DNA of 46,636 bases from CBDCEG01 sp965215775 (GCA_965215775.1 CBDCEG010000013.1:1-46636), one strand, 5' to 3'. Positions 18,786 through 29,719 are shown, counted from the first letter of the stretch. Made by a program: numbers and translations. The notes: generated from the sequence alone by a model not told the origin.

Positions 18786-19733
18786 CTAACCACCGATTTG
18801 ATACATTGGTTGCTCTAAATTCTTAAGTCTGTAAGTTGGTTTTTTATTAATTAATTTATCTAAAACACCTTTAAGTTCACTTTCCTTTAATCCTTTTAGA
18901 TTAACGCCTTCATTAACCATCAAGCAAGGGCGGAGTTTACCTTTGGGATCAAGCCTAAGCCTTGAACATCCACTACAAAAAGGTTTAGATTCAGAAGCAA
19001 TAAACCCAACATTCCCACCATTTTGCGTTCTAAAATTAAATGAAGTTGAATCAAAAGGCATTTCTATTTTCTTTAATTGCCAGTTAGTTTCTACTTTTTT
19101 GATAATATCTTCTGCACTTATAAATACTTTTTCAAAATAAGGTGCAACAACACCAATATTCATCAGTTCTAAGAACCTTATTTCAATCTCATTTTTCTCT
19201 GCAAATTTTATTAAATCAATTACTTCGTGATCATTAATTCCTTTCATTAAAACTGTATTAATTTTCACTTTAAAATCAAGCTCTTTCGCTTTTAATATCG
19301 CATCTAATATTGGAAGAAGAGCATCTGTTTTAGTTATTTTTTTAAAATTATCTCTATCTATTGAATCAAGGCTTATATTTATATGTTTGCAGTTAGTTTT
19401 TTGTAATTCTGGCAAATATTGTTTTAAGCGAATTGCATTCGTTGTCAAACCTAGCTTTTCCAATTTCAGCTCAGATAAGCCATTGATAATATGCAAAAAA
19501 TCAGAACGCAAAAGTGGTTCTCCACCAGTTACTCTAATTTCATCTATTCCAAAATTAACCAAATTACTGCAAATATCTATTAATTCATCAGATTTCAACC
19601 AATCTCGGCGTGGCATAAATTTATTTTTTTCAGGCATACAATACAAACAACGCATATTACAAGCATCTAGCAGTGAAATTCTTAACTTATGAATATGTCT
19701 TTTATGTTGATCTATAAGCATTTTTTGCCCCAT
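18786..19733 (-). CDS. moaA: GTP 3',8-cyclase
   Basis: A 315-residue radical SAM enzyme that starts molybdenum cofactor synthesis from GTP. The N-terminal Fe-S cluster motif is CNMRCLYC (CX3CX2C), then VTGGEPLLR. The C-terminal second cluster is FCSGCSRLRLDPKGKLRPCL, and the protein ends in the typical Gly-Gly (MYQIGG). The start overlaps moeA by 22 bp; an internal ATG four codons in (19721) is equally possible. Confidence 0.95.
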   Translation of the reverse strand: MGQKMLIDQHKRHIHKLRISLLDACNMRCLYCMPEKNKFMPRRDWLKSDELIDICSNLVNFGIDEIRVTGGEPLLRSDFLHIINGLSELKLEKLGLTTNAIRLKQYLPELQKTNCKHINISLDSIDRDNFKKITKTDALLPILDAILKAKELDFKVKINTVLMKGINDHEVIDLIKFAEKNEIEIRFLELMNIGVVAPYFEKVFISAEDIIKKVETNWQLKKIEMPFDSTSFNFRTQNGGNVGFIASESKPFCSGCSRLRLDPKGKLRPCLMVNEGVNLKGLKESELKGVLDKLINKKPTYRLKNLEQPMYQIGG

Positions 19734-20941
19734 GGGTAATAATTCACTAGCTCATCTTTATCAAAATACTGTTGCTCTGCTTTTAACTCTACAAAACCTG
19801 TTGAGTTTTTTAGAGTTTGATAATCACCCGATCCATTTGTTTGAACTGGAGTTACTTGCAAATTACCTTTTGTTATTTCAACTTTTACTGGTAAAAAATA
19901 AGTTAATTTCTTTTTAAAATCAAAATCAGTTGCTAGTTTTAATTGTGAAATATTTTCACTTATCAAATGTGGAATTATATGTCTTCGTAAATTGACTAAA
20001 GCAGAAACTGGATTCCCTGGCAAACCAAATACAACCACACTACCCTGCCCTTTTTCACAAACTCCAAACCATAATGGTTTACCTGGTCTTTGTGAAACTT
20101 TGTGAAAAACTTTAGCTACACTTAACTTTTGTAAAATATCTGGAACATAATCAAATTTACCTTTGGAAACCCCACCAGTTAAAAGCACCAAATCATTTTC
20201 CGCGATGATTTTTTTCATCTCTAAATATAATAATTCAGGATTATCAGCAATATGATATTGAGTTGTATTTGAAAAACCAAAAGATAAAAGTTCAGCCTTT
20301 AATGTGTAATTATTACTTATGTGAATTTGGTGTGGCAAAATATCTTCATCTATTGCAATTAGCTCACTTCCTGTGCTAATAATTGCAATTTTGGGAGCAT
20401 ATTTAACTTGGACTTTAGGTATTCCTTCTGATGCCAAAATACCAATAATTGTTGCATTTATTAAGGTTCCTTTTTCTAAAACCAATTCTCCTTTTGATAA
20501 ATCACTTGCTTGTCTATGAATATTTTTAAATCTAGCTAAAGTTTTAATTTCACCAGTAAAAGTTGCTATTTTAGCATTTTCTTTCCCAACAATTTCTAAC
20601 ATTTCATAAGGTATTACAATATCACAATTCACTGGGAGGGTTGCTCCTGTCATTGCTTCTAAGCAACCTTTGGTTATGTCTTTTAATTGTTTTTGCTCAT
20701 CGCCTGCAGCTTGAATATCTTCAATTTTAAGAGTTAGTTTTCCATCATTTAAATTACTAATAGCTGAACTGGACAAAGCTATTCCGTCCATAGCCACACG
20801 ATTAAAAGGTGGTAAATCCCTTGTGGCAAAAATATCAACAGCTAGAATTTTACCTAAGCTATCCTCTAAACTAACTGTTTTTTCTGATATTGAAATTATA
20901 TTTTTAGATATAAATTCATTAGCTTGTTTGACATCTATCAT
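19712..20941 (-). CDS. moeA: Molybdopterin molybdenumtransferase
   Basis: A 409-residue MoeA that inserts molybdate into adenylated molybdopterin. Landmarks are ATRDLPPFNRVAMDGIAL, EAMTGATLPVNCDIVIPYE, IISTGSEL, LLTGGVSKGKFDYV, and FGLPGNPVSALVN. It is the first gene of the cofactor cluster, 44 bp upstream-adjacent to marC on the same strand, and overlaps moaA. The cluster lacks mogA/moaB and molybdate transport genes in this window. Confidence 0.95.
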   Translation of the reverse strand: MIDVKQANEFISKNIISISEKTVSLEDSLGKILAVDIFATRDLPPFNRVAMDGIALSSSAISNLNDGKLTLKIEDIQAAGDEQKQLKDITKGCLEAMTGATLPVNCDIVIPYEMLEIVGKENAKIATFTGEIKTLARFKNIHRQASDLSKGELVLEKGTLINATIIGILASEGIPKVQVKYAPKIAIISTGSELIAIDEDILPHQIHISNNYTLKAELLSFGFSNTTQYHIADNPELLYLEMKKIIAENDLVLLTGGVSKGKFDYVPDILQKLSVAKVFHKVSQRPGKPLWFGVCEKGQGSVVVFGLPGNPVSALVNLRRHIIPHLISENISQLKLATDFDFKKKLTYFLPVKVEITKGNLQVTPVQTNGSGDYQTLKNSTGFVELKAEQQYFDKDELVNYYPWGKKCL

Positions 20942-20985
20942 ATTAAAACCTCTTATTTATAATATAATTTATAATTTTTTAACTT

Positions 20986-21585
20986 TCAAAGTGAATGCAA
21001 ATATTCTTTAATTCCATTTAGCAACATTTGTACCGAAACTATAATTAAAATAAGCCCCATTAACCTTTCAACAGCTTTTGTGCCTTTTTTCTTAAGTAAA
21101 CTTAGAAATACTGGAGATAAAACTAAAATAATTAATGATATTGCAGCTGCTACTGTAATAGCAATAAACCAATCAAATACTCTATCTGGATAAGTGCTAA
21201 CTAATAATAACAAAGTAGCAATAGTTGATGGACCAGCTATAAAAGGTATGGCGATAGGAACGATAAAAGGTTCTTCAGTATTTTCTTCGTCATTTGATGG
21301 AGCTATCATTGATTTACTTGGAAAAACCATACCAAGAGCTATCAAAAATAAAATAATGCCTCCACCAATTCCTAAAGCAGGAGCTTTTACATGCAAATGA
21401 CCTAAAATTTTCTCACCAAAAAAAAGAAATATAAGCATTATTATGTAAGCAATAATACTTTCTCTTAATAAGATATATGTTTTTCTTTTAGTTGGAATTC
21501 CCTTAAGAATACTATTGAATAAGACCATATTGCCAAAAGGATCCATTATCAAAATAAGAAGGGTTACTACTGATAATATAGTCAT
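20986..21585 (-). CDS. MarC-family integral membrane protein
   Basis: A 199-residue protein with six hydrophobic segments. It matches the MarC family (UPF0056): LILIMDPFGNMVLFNSIL at the start, ALGIGGGIILFLIALGMVFP in the middle, FIVPIAIPFIAGPSTIATLLLL, and a last segment RLMGLILIIVSVQMLLNGI. Family function is unknown; early links to multiple drug resistance were not upheld. It is separated from clpX by a strong hairpin. Confidence 0.88.
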   Translation of the reverse strand: MTILSVVTLLILIMDPFGNMVLFNSILKGIPTKRKTYILLRESIIAYIIMLIFLFFGEKILGHLHVKAPALGIGGGIILFLIALGMVFPSKSMIAPSNDEENTEEPFIVPIAIPFIAGPSTIATLLLLVSTYPDRVFDWFIAITVAAAISLIILVLSPVFLSLLKKKGTKAVERLMGLILIIVSVQMLLNGIKEYLHSL

Positions 21586-21623
21586 ATTTTATACTTTAAG
21601 TTAATCTTACATTTATTTTAAAC

Positions 21624-21664
21624 TTTGGTGAAAACAAACATCCAAATAATTTGTTTTCACCAAA
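21624..21664 (-). terminator. Terminator hairpin of the clpP-clpX unit
   Basis: TTTGGTGAAAACAAA (21624-21638) and TTTGTTTTCACCAAA (21650-21664) are perfect 15-bp complements with an 11-base loop, just beyond the clpX stop on the minus strand. Confidence 0.8.
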
Positions 21665-21675
21665 TATTCACTAGG

Positions 21676-22872
21676 TTAAGAATTATAAATTTTATTAATT
21701 AAAGCTTCGTTTACAGAAAAAGTTTTGATCTCTTTTTCAGGCAACTCATACATTATATCAATTAATACATTCTCAATTATAGACCTAAGTCCTCTAGCTC
21801 CTGTGTCTTGTTTTATTGCTTTTTCTGCGATTAATTTCAAAGCACCTTTAGTAAATTTAAGCGTGCAATCATCAAGCTTAAATAAATACTTAAACTGTTT
21901 AACCAAAGCATTTTTAGGTTCTGTCAAAATTCTAACTAATGAATCAACATCAAGTGGTTTCAAAACTGTTCGCATCGGAAGTCTTCCCACAAGTTCTGGA
22001 ATTAAACCAAATTTAACTAAATCATCTGTATCAACTTTTTCCAAAATTTTATCAGTTTCGGTTTTTGAAGTTGGAGATTTCACAGATGCTGAAAAACCAA
22101 TACTACCTTTTTCAATTCTATTTTGAATAATAGTTTCAATTCCTGCAAACGCACCACCACAAATAAATAAAATATTTGAAGTATCAACTTTTAGCATTTC
22201 TTGATTTGGGTGTTTTCTACCACCTTGAGGCGGAACAGAGGCTTCTGTTCCCTCTATTATTTTAAGTAAAGCTTGCTGAACACCTTCACCAGAAACATCT
22301 CTTGTAATTGACATATTCTCAGATTTTCTAGCAATTTTATCTATTTCATCAATATAAATAATTCCACGACTTGCTTTTTCTATATTAAAATTACAATTTT
22401 GCAAAAGTCTTAATATAATATTTTCAACATCTTCACCAACATAGCCTGCCTCAGTTAAAGTTGTTGCATCCGCTACTGCAAATGGAACATTTAAAGATCT
22501 TGCCAAAGTTTCAGCCAGTAATGTTTTCCCAGAACCAGTTGACCCAAGTAATAAAATATTAGATTTTCCAATTTCAACTTCAGACTTTTGATTATGTAAC
22601 AAGCGTTTATAATGATTATAAACTGCAACAGAAAGAACTTTTTTAACTTGCTCTTGCCCAATTACATATTCATCTAAGCTTTCTTTGATTTGACGAGGTG
22701 TTGATAAGTCAATATCTAAATCAATATCAGCTTTATTTTCTAAAAATATATTATTTCCATCTTCCAAACAATGGTTACAAATTAGAGTCTCTCCTAATTC
22801 ACTAGCAACAAACCCTAAAGTATCAGCTTTATTTCTACCACAAAAACTACAAACTGGTTTATTTGAACTCAT
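21676..22872 (-). CDS. clpX: ATP-dependent Clp protease ATP-binding subunit ClpX
   Basis: A 398-residue AAA+ unfoldase feeding ClpP. The N-terminal zinc domain has CSFC and CNHC pairs (about 9-36). Walker A is LLGSTGSGKTLLAETLA, pore loop AGYVGEDVEN, Walker B IIYIDEIDKIA, sensor and ClpP-binding IGF loop around GSIGFSA. The IGF tripeptide, which docks on ClpP, is seen in KGSIGFSASV. Length is a little below the common 420 or so. It begins 2 bp after clpP, so the two are one operon. Confidence 0.96.
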   Translation of the reverse strand: MSSNKPVCSFCGRNKADTLGFVASELGETLICNHCLEDGNNIFLENKADIDLDIDLSTPRQIKESLDEYVIGQEQVKKVLSVAVYNHYKRLLHNQKSEVEIGKSNILLLGSTGSGKTLLAETLARSLNVPFAVADATTLTEAGYVGEDVENIILRLLQNCNFNIEKASRGIIYIDEIDKIARKSENMSITRDVSGEGVQQALLKIIEGTEASVPPQGGRKHPNQEMLKVDTSNILFICGGAFAGIETIIQNRIEKGSIGFSASVKSPTSKTETDKILEKVDTDDLVKFGLIPELVGRLPMRTVLKPLDVDSLVRILTEPKNALVKQFKYLFKLDDCTLKFTKGALKLIAEKAIKQDTGARGLRSIIENVLIDIMYELPEKEIKTFSVNEALINKIYNS

Positions 22873-22874
22873 AA

Positions 22875-23477
22875 TTAATCTCGCTCACTAACAATTTTGT
22901 CAATCAAATCATAACTAAGAGCTTCTTTACTGCTCATATAATTATCTCTATCTGTATCTTTTGCTATTGTTTTAACTGCTTTCCCTGTATGTTTTGCCAT
23001 TATTCTATTTAGATTATCTTTTATCTTAAGAATTTCTTTAGCATGAATTTCAATATCAGTTGCCTGCCCTTGATAACCACCTAAAGGTTGATGAATCATA
23101 ACTCTTGAGTTTGGTAGAGAGTATCTTTTTCCAGCCGCTCCAGCCGTTAAAAGTAAAGCTCCCATAGAACAAGCCTGCCCAATAACCATAGTTGAAACAT
23201 CTGGTTTTATAAACTGCATCGTATCATAAATTGACATTCCAGCAGTTACAGAACCACCTGGAGAGTTTATATATAAAGAGATATCTTTTTTAGGATTTTC
23301 AGCTTCCAAAAATAGCATTTGTGCAACAATCAAGTTAGCACTAGCATCATTAACTTCACCAACTAAAAATATAATTCTTTCTTTTAAAAGCCTAGAATAT
23401 ATATCGTAAGCTCGCTCAGATCTTCCTGTTTGCTCAACTACAACAGGAATTGGCATAAATGATTTAATTTCACTCAT
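22875..23477 (-). CDS. clpP: ATP-dependent Clp protease proteolytic subunit ClpP
   Basis: A 200-residue serine protease of normal length. Catalytic Ser is in QACSMGALLLTAG and His in SRVMIHQPLGG; MPIPVVVEQTGRSERAYDIYSRLL is the usual N-terminus. It lies upstream of clpX, and 250 bp downstream of tig with a terminator and its own AT-rich promoter region between. Confidence 0.97.
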   Translation of the reverse strand: MSEIKSFMPIPVVVEQTGRSERAYDIYSRLLKERIIFLVGEVNDASANLIVAQMLFLEAENPKKDISLYINSPGGSVTAGMSIYDTMQFIKPDVSTMVIGQACSMGALLLTAGAAGKRYSLPNSRVMIHQPLGGYQGQATDIEIHAKEILKIKDNLNRIMAKHTGKAVKTIAKDTDRDNYMSSKEALSYDLIDKIVSERD

Positions 23478-23595
23478 AATTTTATCAGTCCATTAAGTTA
23501 TTAAAATAACTATCTTAATATTATTATTTGAAGTATTTAATTAAATATTTAATTTAATTACTTAATTTAATTATTTAATATTAAGTATATTTATT

Positions 23596-23654
23596 TTTAA
23601 AAATAAAAATGGGTTTATATAATTTACATAAAATCATATAAAATATACAAACCC
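23596..23654 (-). terminator. Terminator of tig
   Basis: On the minus strand GGGTTTGTATA pairs with TATATAAACCC across a loop of about 22 bases, followed by ATTTTTATTTTT. It lies 74 bp past the tig stop; the remaining AT-rich DNA to 23478 probably holds the clpP promoter. Confidence 0.65.
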
Positions 23655-23727
23655 AATAAGTTCTTTTGATTAAAACTAACTTACAACTAACTTATAACTT
23701 GAAAGTTATTATTAGTTCATTACTAGT

Positions 23728-25041
23728 TTAGTTAGTTTTAATTATTTCTGAGAATTTTTTCTTTTTCTCAACTATTTTTGCATTTTCAAGAAGGCTAGTT
23801 ACTATTTGCTCTTCTAAAACTTTAGATCTAATTTGAGACATTATTTTTTTATCTTTCTTATAATGTGTTTCTAATTCAGCTGGATTTTCATAAGTTTCTG
23901 CAATTTCTTTGATGTGTGCATCAACTAACTTCTCATCAACTTTAATTTTTTTAGTCTCTAAAACTTTACCCATAACTAAGCTTAATCTAATTCTATCAGT
24001 TGCTGGTTTTTTGTAATTTTCTTTTATAAGTTTTAGCTCTTCTGGTTTGATTTTCTTAAGCTCTTCCTCAGAAGCACCAGACTCTTGCATCATTTTGAAA
24101 ACTTCTTGATTAACTGAAGACTCAGGAATATCAAATTGGTTAGAATCAATTAAATGTTGCATTAATTGTTGGCTAATTTCAGCTTTAATACCTGCTTTTA
24201 ACTCTCTTTCCATATTCTTTTTAATTGCAGTTTCTAAATCTTCTTTTTTACCACTTTCAGTGCCAAATTTCTTAACAAATTCTTCATCAATTTCTGGAAG
24301 AACTTCAGTTTCTATTTTTTTGATTTCTATTGAGAATTCAGCAGTTTTACCAGCAACATCTTTTCCATGATAATCTTCTGGGAAATTAACTGTAGCAGTA
24401 ACTTCTTCTTTTGTTTTATGACCAATAATTGCTTCTTCAAATTCTGGTAACATTTGTTTCTTACCAATAACCAAAGTAACATCTTTTGCAGAACCACCGT
24501 CAAACTCTTTACCATCAATTTTACCAACAAAATCAACTGTTACACGATTGTCTTTTGCTGCTTTTTTAGCAGCTCCTGAAACTGACCAAGTTGCTGTTTG
24601 TTGTTGTAGAGTTTTTAGCATTACATCAATATCTTTTTTAGATACTTCTGAAACTGATTTGTCAATTGTAATTGAGTCAAGTCCTTTTACTTCAAATTCT
24701 GGGAAAACTTCAACAGTAGCTTCATAAATCAAATTCTCACCATCTTTAAATCCTGATGTTGGATTGATTTCTGGATAAGAAGCAACATCTAATTTTTCTT
24801 GCTCAACTGCTTTTGGGTAAGTTTCATCAATTATTTTAGATAAAACATCGTGTCTAATTGAAGCACTATATCGTTGTTTTATAACTTTCATTGGAACTTT
24901 CCCAACTCTAAAACCATCAAGTTTTACTTTCTTTTGAGCTTTTTTTAGCTCTGTAAAAACTTTCTCTGATATTTTACTCTCTTGAACTTCTATTGTTAGC
25001 TTACGCTTTAAACCTTCTAATACTTCAACTTTAACTTGCAT
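23728..25041 (-). CDS. tig: Trigger factor, ribosome-associated chaperone
   Basis: A 437-residue protein of standard length. The ribosome-binding signature is FRVGKVPMKVIKQRY (about 44-58). The central FKBP-like PPIase domain includes RVTVDFVGKIDGKEFDGG and FPEDYHGKDVAGKTAEFSIEI, followed by a helical C-terminal chaperone domain. The order tig, clpP, clpX is the common bacterial arrangement. Confidence 0.96.
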   Translation of the reverse strand: MQVKVEVLEGLKRKLTIEVQESKISEKVFTELKKAQKKVKLDGFRVGKVPMKVIKQRYSASIRHDVLSKIIDETYPKAVEQEKLDVASYPEINPTSGFKDGENLIYEATVEVFPEFEVKGLDSITIDKSVSEVSKKDIDVMLKTLQQQTATWSVSGAAKKAAKDNRVTVDFVGKIDGKEFDGGSAKDVTLVIGKKQMLPEFEEAIIGHKTKEEVTATVNFPEDYHGKDVAGKTAEFSIEIKKIETEVLPEIDEEFVKKFGTESGKKEDLETAIKKNMERELKAGIKAEISQQLMQHLIDSNQFDIPESSVNQEVFKMMQESGASEEELKKIKPEELKLIKENYKKPATDRIRLSLVMGKVLETKKIKVDEKLVDAHIKEIAETYENPAELETHYKKDKKIMSQIRSKVLEEQIVTSLLENAKIVEKKKKFSEIIKTN

Positions 25042-25059
25042 AATTAATTTTACCTTAAA

Positions 25060-25116
25060 AAAATATTTAAAAAAGCTAGCATTGTAAATTATTTTTACAA
25101 ATAAATATAATGCTAT
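25060..25116 (-). terminator. Terminator of pta
   Basis: On the minus strand TAGCATTA and TAATGCTA-like arms (TAGCATTGTAAA at 25077-25088 against TTTACAA...TAATGCTA) form an interrupted stem followed by GCTTTTTTAAATATTTTTTT. It separates pta from tig. Confidence 0.65.
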
Positions 25117-25165
25117 TTTTGATTTATAAGTATCAACTCACAAATCAACCGACTATTTACTGCTA

Positions 25166-27242
25166 TTATTTCGCTTGCACTGCTGTTATTGCTATTGTGT
25201 AAGTAATATCATCAACCAAAGCACCACGCGACAAATCATTCACAGGCATTCTCATTCCTTGTAACATTGGTCCTATTGAAACTGCTCCAGCTGATCTTTG
25301 AACTGCTTTATATGTTGTATTTCCTGTATTTAAATCTGGGAAAATAAACACATTAGCTTTACCAGCCACCTCTGAATTTGGTGCTTTTTTCGCCGCCACT
25401 GAAGCTATTGCAGCCGCATCATATTGCAACGGACCATCTATTATAATATCAGGTCTTTTCAATCTAACCAAATCAGTTGCTTCAGCAACCTTAACCACAT
25501 CTTCGCCAGCTCCTGAAGAACCTGTTGAATAGCTTATCATAGCAACCCTTGGAGATATTCCAAATGATTTGGCTGAATCTGCTGATTGAATTGCAATTTC
25601 AGAAAGTGCTTCTGCATCTGGGTTTGGATTAATCGCACAATCACCATAAACCAAAACTTGACTAGGTAAACACATAAAAAATATTGAAGAAACTAATTTA
25701 GAACCTTTTGCTGTTTTTATAATTTGTAATGGTGGTCTTATTGTATTTGCAGTTGTATGAACTGCTCCTGAAACCAAACCATCAACCTCGTTAGCTTCAA
25801 GCATCATAGTTCCAAGCATAACATTATCTTCTAATTGAGATTTTGCCAATACTTCATTCATTCCCTTATGCTCTCTAAGTTCTATTAATTTAGAAATATA
25901 ATTAGCTCTTATATCTTTTGGGTCTATGATTTTGATTGATTTATTAAGCTCAATTCCTTGTTGTTTTGCAACTGCATAAACATCATCAGGATTTGCTAAT
26001 AACACACATTTTGCAATTCCACGATTAGCACAATTATTAGCAGCCACAATTGTTCTTGGCTCATCTCCTTCTGGTAAAACTATTGTTTTATTAGCTGCTT
26101 TTGCAGTTTTCACAATACTATATTTAAATGCTGAAGGTGAAATTCTAAGCTCTTTTTTAGTTTTAATATAAGCTTCAGACCAATCATCTGAAAAATGCTC
26201 TGCAAAATGTTCCATAGTTTTACTAATTCTTTCTTTATCATCTAATGAAATATGCAAATTAAACTTTGCCATTTTCTTAACAATTCCCCAACTTCCAGAA
26301 TTAACTTGCATAACTGGTAATTTTGCTTTTTCCAGCAAAGGTTTACATAAATCCCAAACTTGTTTTGTCGGCGTAGTTTCTCCAGTCAAAACCAGCCCAG
26401 CAATTTGGTTTCCACTAGCAACAGCAAGTGTTGTAGCCATAATTACATCATCACGATCTGAAGGCGTTATTATTAAATAACCTGCACTTAAGAAATCTAC
26501 AGCATTAGGAATTGTTCTTGCAATCATTGCATAATCAGCAATTCTTCGTTCTTCAATATTTCCTCTGTTTATGATTTTAGCATCAAGAAAATTAGCAACT
26601 TCAAGCGTTCGTGGATATGTTAATGAATGTTTATAAGGAACTACTGCTAGTTTTTTAAAATCTTGGTTGAATAAGTTTGAACCATCAATATCTTCTTGAG
26701 ATAAAGCTATTTTTATCATTGATTTTATTGATTATCGCACCAATAACTTGCTTACCATAAATTCCACCATAAACTTCAGCCGCATACTCAAGCCTATGTT
26801 TAAACTGCGAAGAAGATACATTTATAGCATCAGTAACTAAAATAACATCTGCACTAAGTGCATTTGCAATGGATAAATTAAGCTCAGAAGCATATTGTTG
26901 GTGGCTAGTTTCTAACAACCCACTAATTAAAATAATTTGCTCAGATTTTGCTACCTTTTCATAATTAACTATTATTTCTGACAAAAGCTCATCTTCACGA
27001 CTATTTGAAAGCATTTCATCGGCTTTTTGTGCAGAAATAGTCTTTAAGTTATTTTCTTTACAAAGTGGTTTCAATATTTCACTTGTATAATCAATAACTT
27101 TGTGATGATCATCAATTTGATTAACTGGATTATAATATGAAACTTTCACTCCCTGTCTTTGCAATGAATGAAACAGCCCAATAATGCTTGAAGTTATTCC
27201 TGCCATTGGGTGTGTTGGTATTACTAAAATTGCTTTTGCCAT
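25166..27242 (-). pseudogene. pta: Phosphate acetyltransferase (long form), with one apparent frameshift
   Basis: Pta interconverts acetyl-CoA and acetyl phosphate. The N-terminal P-loop-like domain (MAKAILVIPTHPMAGITSSI, from 27242) and the middle DRTGG plus C-terminal catalytic domain (VLPEGDEPRTIVAA, GLVSGAVHTTANTIRPPLQI, ISYSTGSSGAGEDVVKV, GPMLQGMRMPVNDLSRGA) are in different frames. Dropping one base from the run of five T at 26710-26714 gives NKINDKIALSQEDIDGSNLF and a normal protein of about 691 residues. Either a real frameshift, which would leave the catalytic half as its own ORF from 26719, or a sequencing error. No ackA is visible next to it. Confidence 0.85.
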
Positions 27243-27447
27243 AAATGTTATTTGTTTTAATTATAATTGATAAAGTTCTGATTATACCACTTCAACAAAT
27301 CACTTTAAATATTAGTTTTGTGTTTTTTGTGAGGGAGTAAATATAATTTCATATGATTTTTATAGAACTTTTTGTTCAGTAATAATGATAGAATAAGTAA
27401 CGAATTAAGTAGCAAATTAAATAATAAATATAAACTAAATTTAAATT

Positions 27448-28015
27448 ATGGTAAAAGAAAATAATAATATTGAAAAAAAAGTATTAAAATCAACTACAAA
27501 ACCATCAAATCCAGCTGATGATAAGTTGGTTATTAAAATTTTCAAATATATGGTTGCCACTCCATTTGCAATTATTGGAATAATTACCATTTACTTTTAC
27601 TTTTTTGATTACCCTTGGGTTGTTGGCAAGCCATTTCGTTACAACATATAGATGCATTAGAAAGCTACGGCAGGTCTATTGTTAAGCACGGAGCAAATAA
27701 ATGCTTGGAAGTTAAAATCCACCAAAAAATAGATTTGCCAAAGATATAAATTCTAATATCTGTATGAAATCAGCAAACCTTATAAGACTTTCTTACAACC
27801 GAAAATCAACCAACATACCAAGTTATGGAGTAACATATAGACATAAAGGATATGAATCAGTTTATAGAGGTTATGCCGATAATATTATTTGTGAAATTAG
27901 AATTACCGCAGATTCCAATAATGAAAATAAAAGTTGCACAAAATCAACTTTTTATGAAAAGGATAATATAAAAGTCGGAGAGGCTTATCTTAAAAAATTA
28001 ATAATAAAAAAATAA
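27448..28015 (+). pseudogene. Decayed small membrane protein, candidate immunity protein copy 1
   Basis: Two fragments of one protein. The first (27448-27651) begins MVKENNNIEKKVLKSTTKPS and has one TM helix (YMVATPFAIIGIITIYFYFF), then VVGKPFRYN before a stop. The last part (27764-28015) reads through YESVYRGYADNIICEIRITA and STFYEKDNIKVGEAY. The stretch between (DALESYGRSIVKHGANKCLE, then KDINSNICMKSAN) is recoverable only with frame changes. It is clearly related to 29720-30324: single TM, YRG...CE, and FYxxDNIxxGxA. Two similar small membrane proteins flanking a toxin-sized gene suggests duplicated immunity genes. That role is inference; no family was recognised. Confidence 0.55.
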
Positions 28016-28069
28016 AAATGTAAAAATGTGATTTTACAATAAATAAATATAATAAAGGAGGCATAACCT

Positions 28070-29717
28070 ATGACAGATACAGATACAGATAGAAAATTAA
28101 CGGGCAAAAATAATATTCGTAGTGATAAGTATTATGGAGCTAATTTTAAAAGTGCTCATTTTTACAATACTCTCAATAAAAAAGATATTGAAATAGAGTA
28201 TCCTAATGGATCTGATGAAGGTGCTGGGGATAATACTAAGTACATAAACTTTTTAAAACTTGAATATGAACATGCCAAATATAATAAATATGTGATTGCA
28301 ACTGTTTGTGGACTTTTACCTAAAAGATTGAAAGAAATACCAATAACCATACAAATAACAACCCAAGATGGTGTTAAAATCTATGAAGAGACCAAAGGTG
28401 CAAAAGTAGATAATGCTTATTCTAAAGCTAATTTAATATTTTAGATATATTAGATAAAATACAAAAAGATGACAAGCTATCCAAAATAGGCGTGCCTTAT
28501 TGGATTTATGCAGTTATTACTATGAAAAATAAAGATGGTAATACTGAAACTATGGGAGCTTGGAATGGCTTAGAGATATTAAATTGGTGCAGTAAAAAAT
28601 TCACTAAAGATATTAGTGATTCAAAAAAATATTTTCGTGAGAAAGTTGGAGGGTTGTATATTTTAGATAACCCCAATATTTATAACCTTGTTGAGCTAGA
28701 ACTTGATAAAAAAAATAATGCTGTATCAACATTTGGGCACTGGATAGAATTGAAAACTTAACAGAAAAATCAAACCTAACTTCACTAATAAATATAATAA
28801 AAAGCCTAAGTTTTTAGACTATATTGCTTACATTATTTCAAATAAAGCTGAACAAAGAGAAAATATAAGAGAGAGAGCTAAAGAGGATGTTCAAGACCAA
28901 TTTAATTTTTCAAAAGACGGGCTTCCATACATTGCAGATCCAGCTGTTTTTACTATGGAGGAAGCTATTGATATTGGAGATCAAATATATCTAAGTATTA
29001 CTGGAAAACAACGAACTTCAAAAGATAATATAGCATACTGGGGAGGTATGCGAAGTATTTATAAAGAAGCCTTAAGAAATAAAGGTGTAACCGTTAAAAA
29101 TTTCAAATGGAAGGAAACAAATCCAGATAAAATAGATAAAAATATAAATAAGGATAATCTAAAGCCTATTGCATTTAACGCAAGTTATTCAAACGCTATA
29201 AAAACACAATCTTGGCAGTTTGGAAGAGTAAGTGACTACTTTAACAGGTAATATTACAGCTTGTCATAATGGTATTTTTTATATTGACGCTACTCTTATA
29301 TACAATGATGATTACTTTAGCTGGAAACTAGACGGTAAAGACTTTGAGCAAAACACTAAGATTTGGGTTGCTTCACAGAACTATAATTTTAAAGGTAAAA
29401 ATAATTGGTTTTTTAATGAAGCAAATCAACTTGGAATATATCTTCTTTTAGATAATTTTAGAAAAAACAATAAAAGTATTGGAGACTTTAGGATATTTCC
29501 AGCTACTTTAGGTAAAGGTACTCCTGCGATATGGTCGCAAGCATCTGCAAAATTTGACGACCCTGATCCAAGAATAAGTGGACAAATGCTAATTAAATAT
29601 GCTAGGGCTTTTAAATTTCACACTTTAGGTAAAATACCAGCTGATAAAGTAATAGAGCTAGAAAATGAGTTAAAAAATGAAAGAATAGCTAGAAGAAACC
29701 GTAAAAAAAGGAAATAA
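28070..29717 (+). pseudogene. Frameshifted large protein of unknown function, candidate secreted toxin/effector
   Basis: Four ORF pieces line up as one protein of about 545 residues: 28070-28444 (MTDTDTDRKLTGKNN...), a piece around 28445-28761 (DILDKIQKDDKLSKIGVPYW...), 28800-29225 (KKPKFLDYIAYIISNKAEQ..., VFTMEEAIDIGDQIYLSI..., WGGMRSIYKEALRNKG) and 29232-29717 (VTTLTGNITACHNGIFYIDA..., ends RRNRKKRK). The joins near 28430, 28755 and 29228 each need a one-base change. The start has a strong AGGAGG ribosome binding site. There is no signal peptide or TM helix. No domain was recognised. The basic C-terminus and flanking paired membrane proteins fit a polymorphic toxin or T6SS cargo; this is inference. 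Confidence 0.5.
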
Positions 29718-29719
29718 AA

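Noticed and set aside
20942..20985. Molybdenum cofactor riboswitch upstream of moeA
   Set aside because: Only 44 bp lie on the downstream marC side, and the sequence upstream of moeA is AT-rich with no extended conserved stem structure visible.
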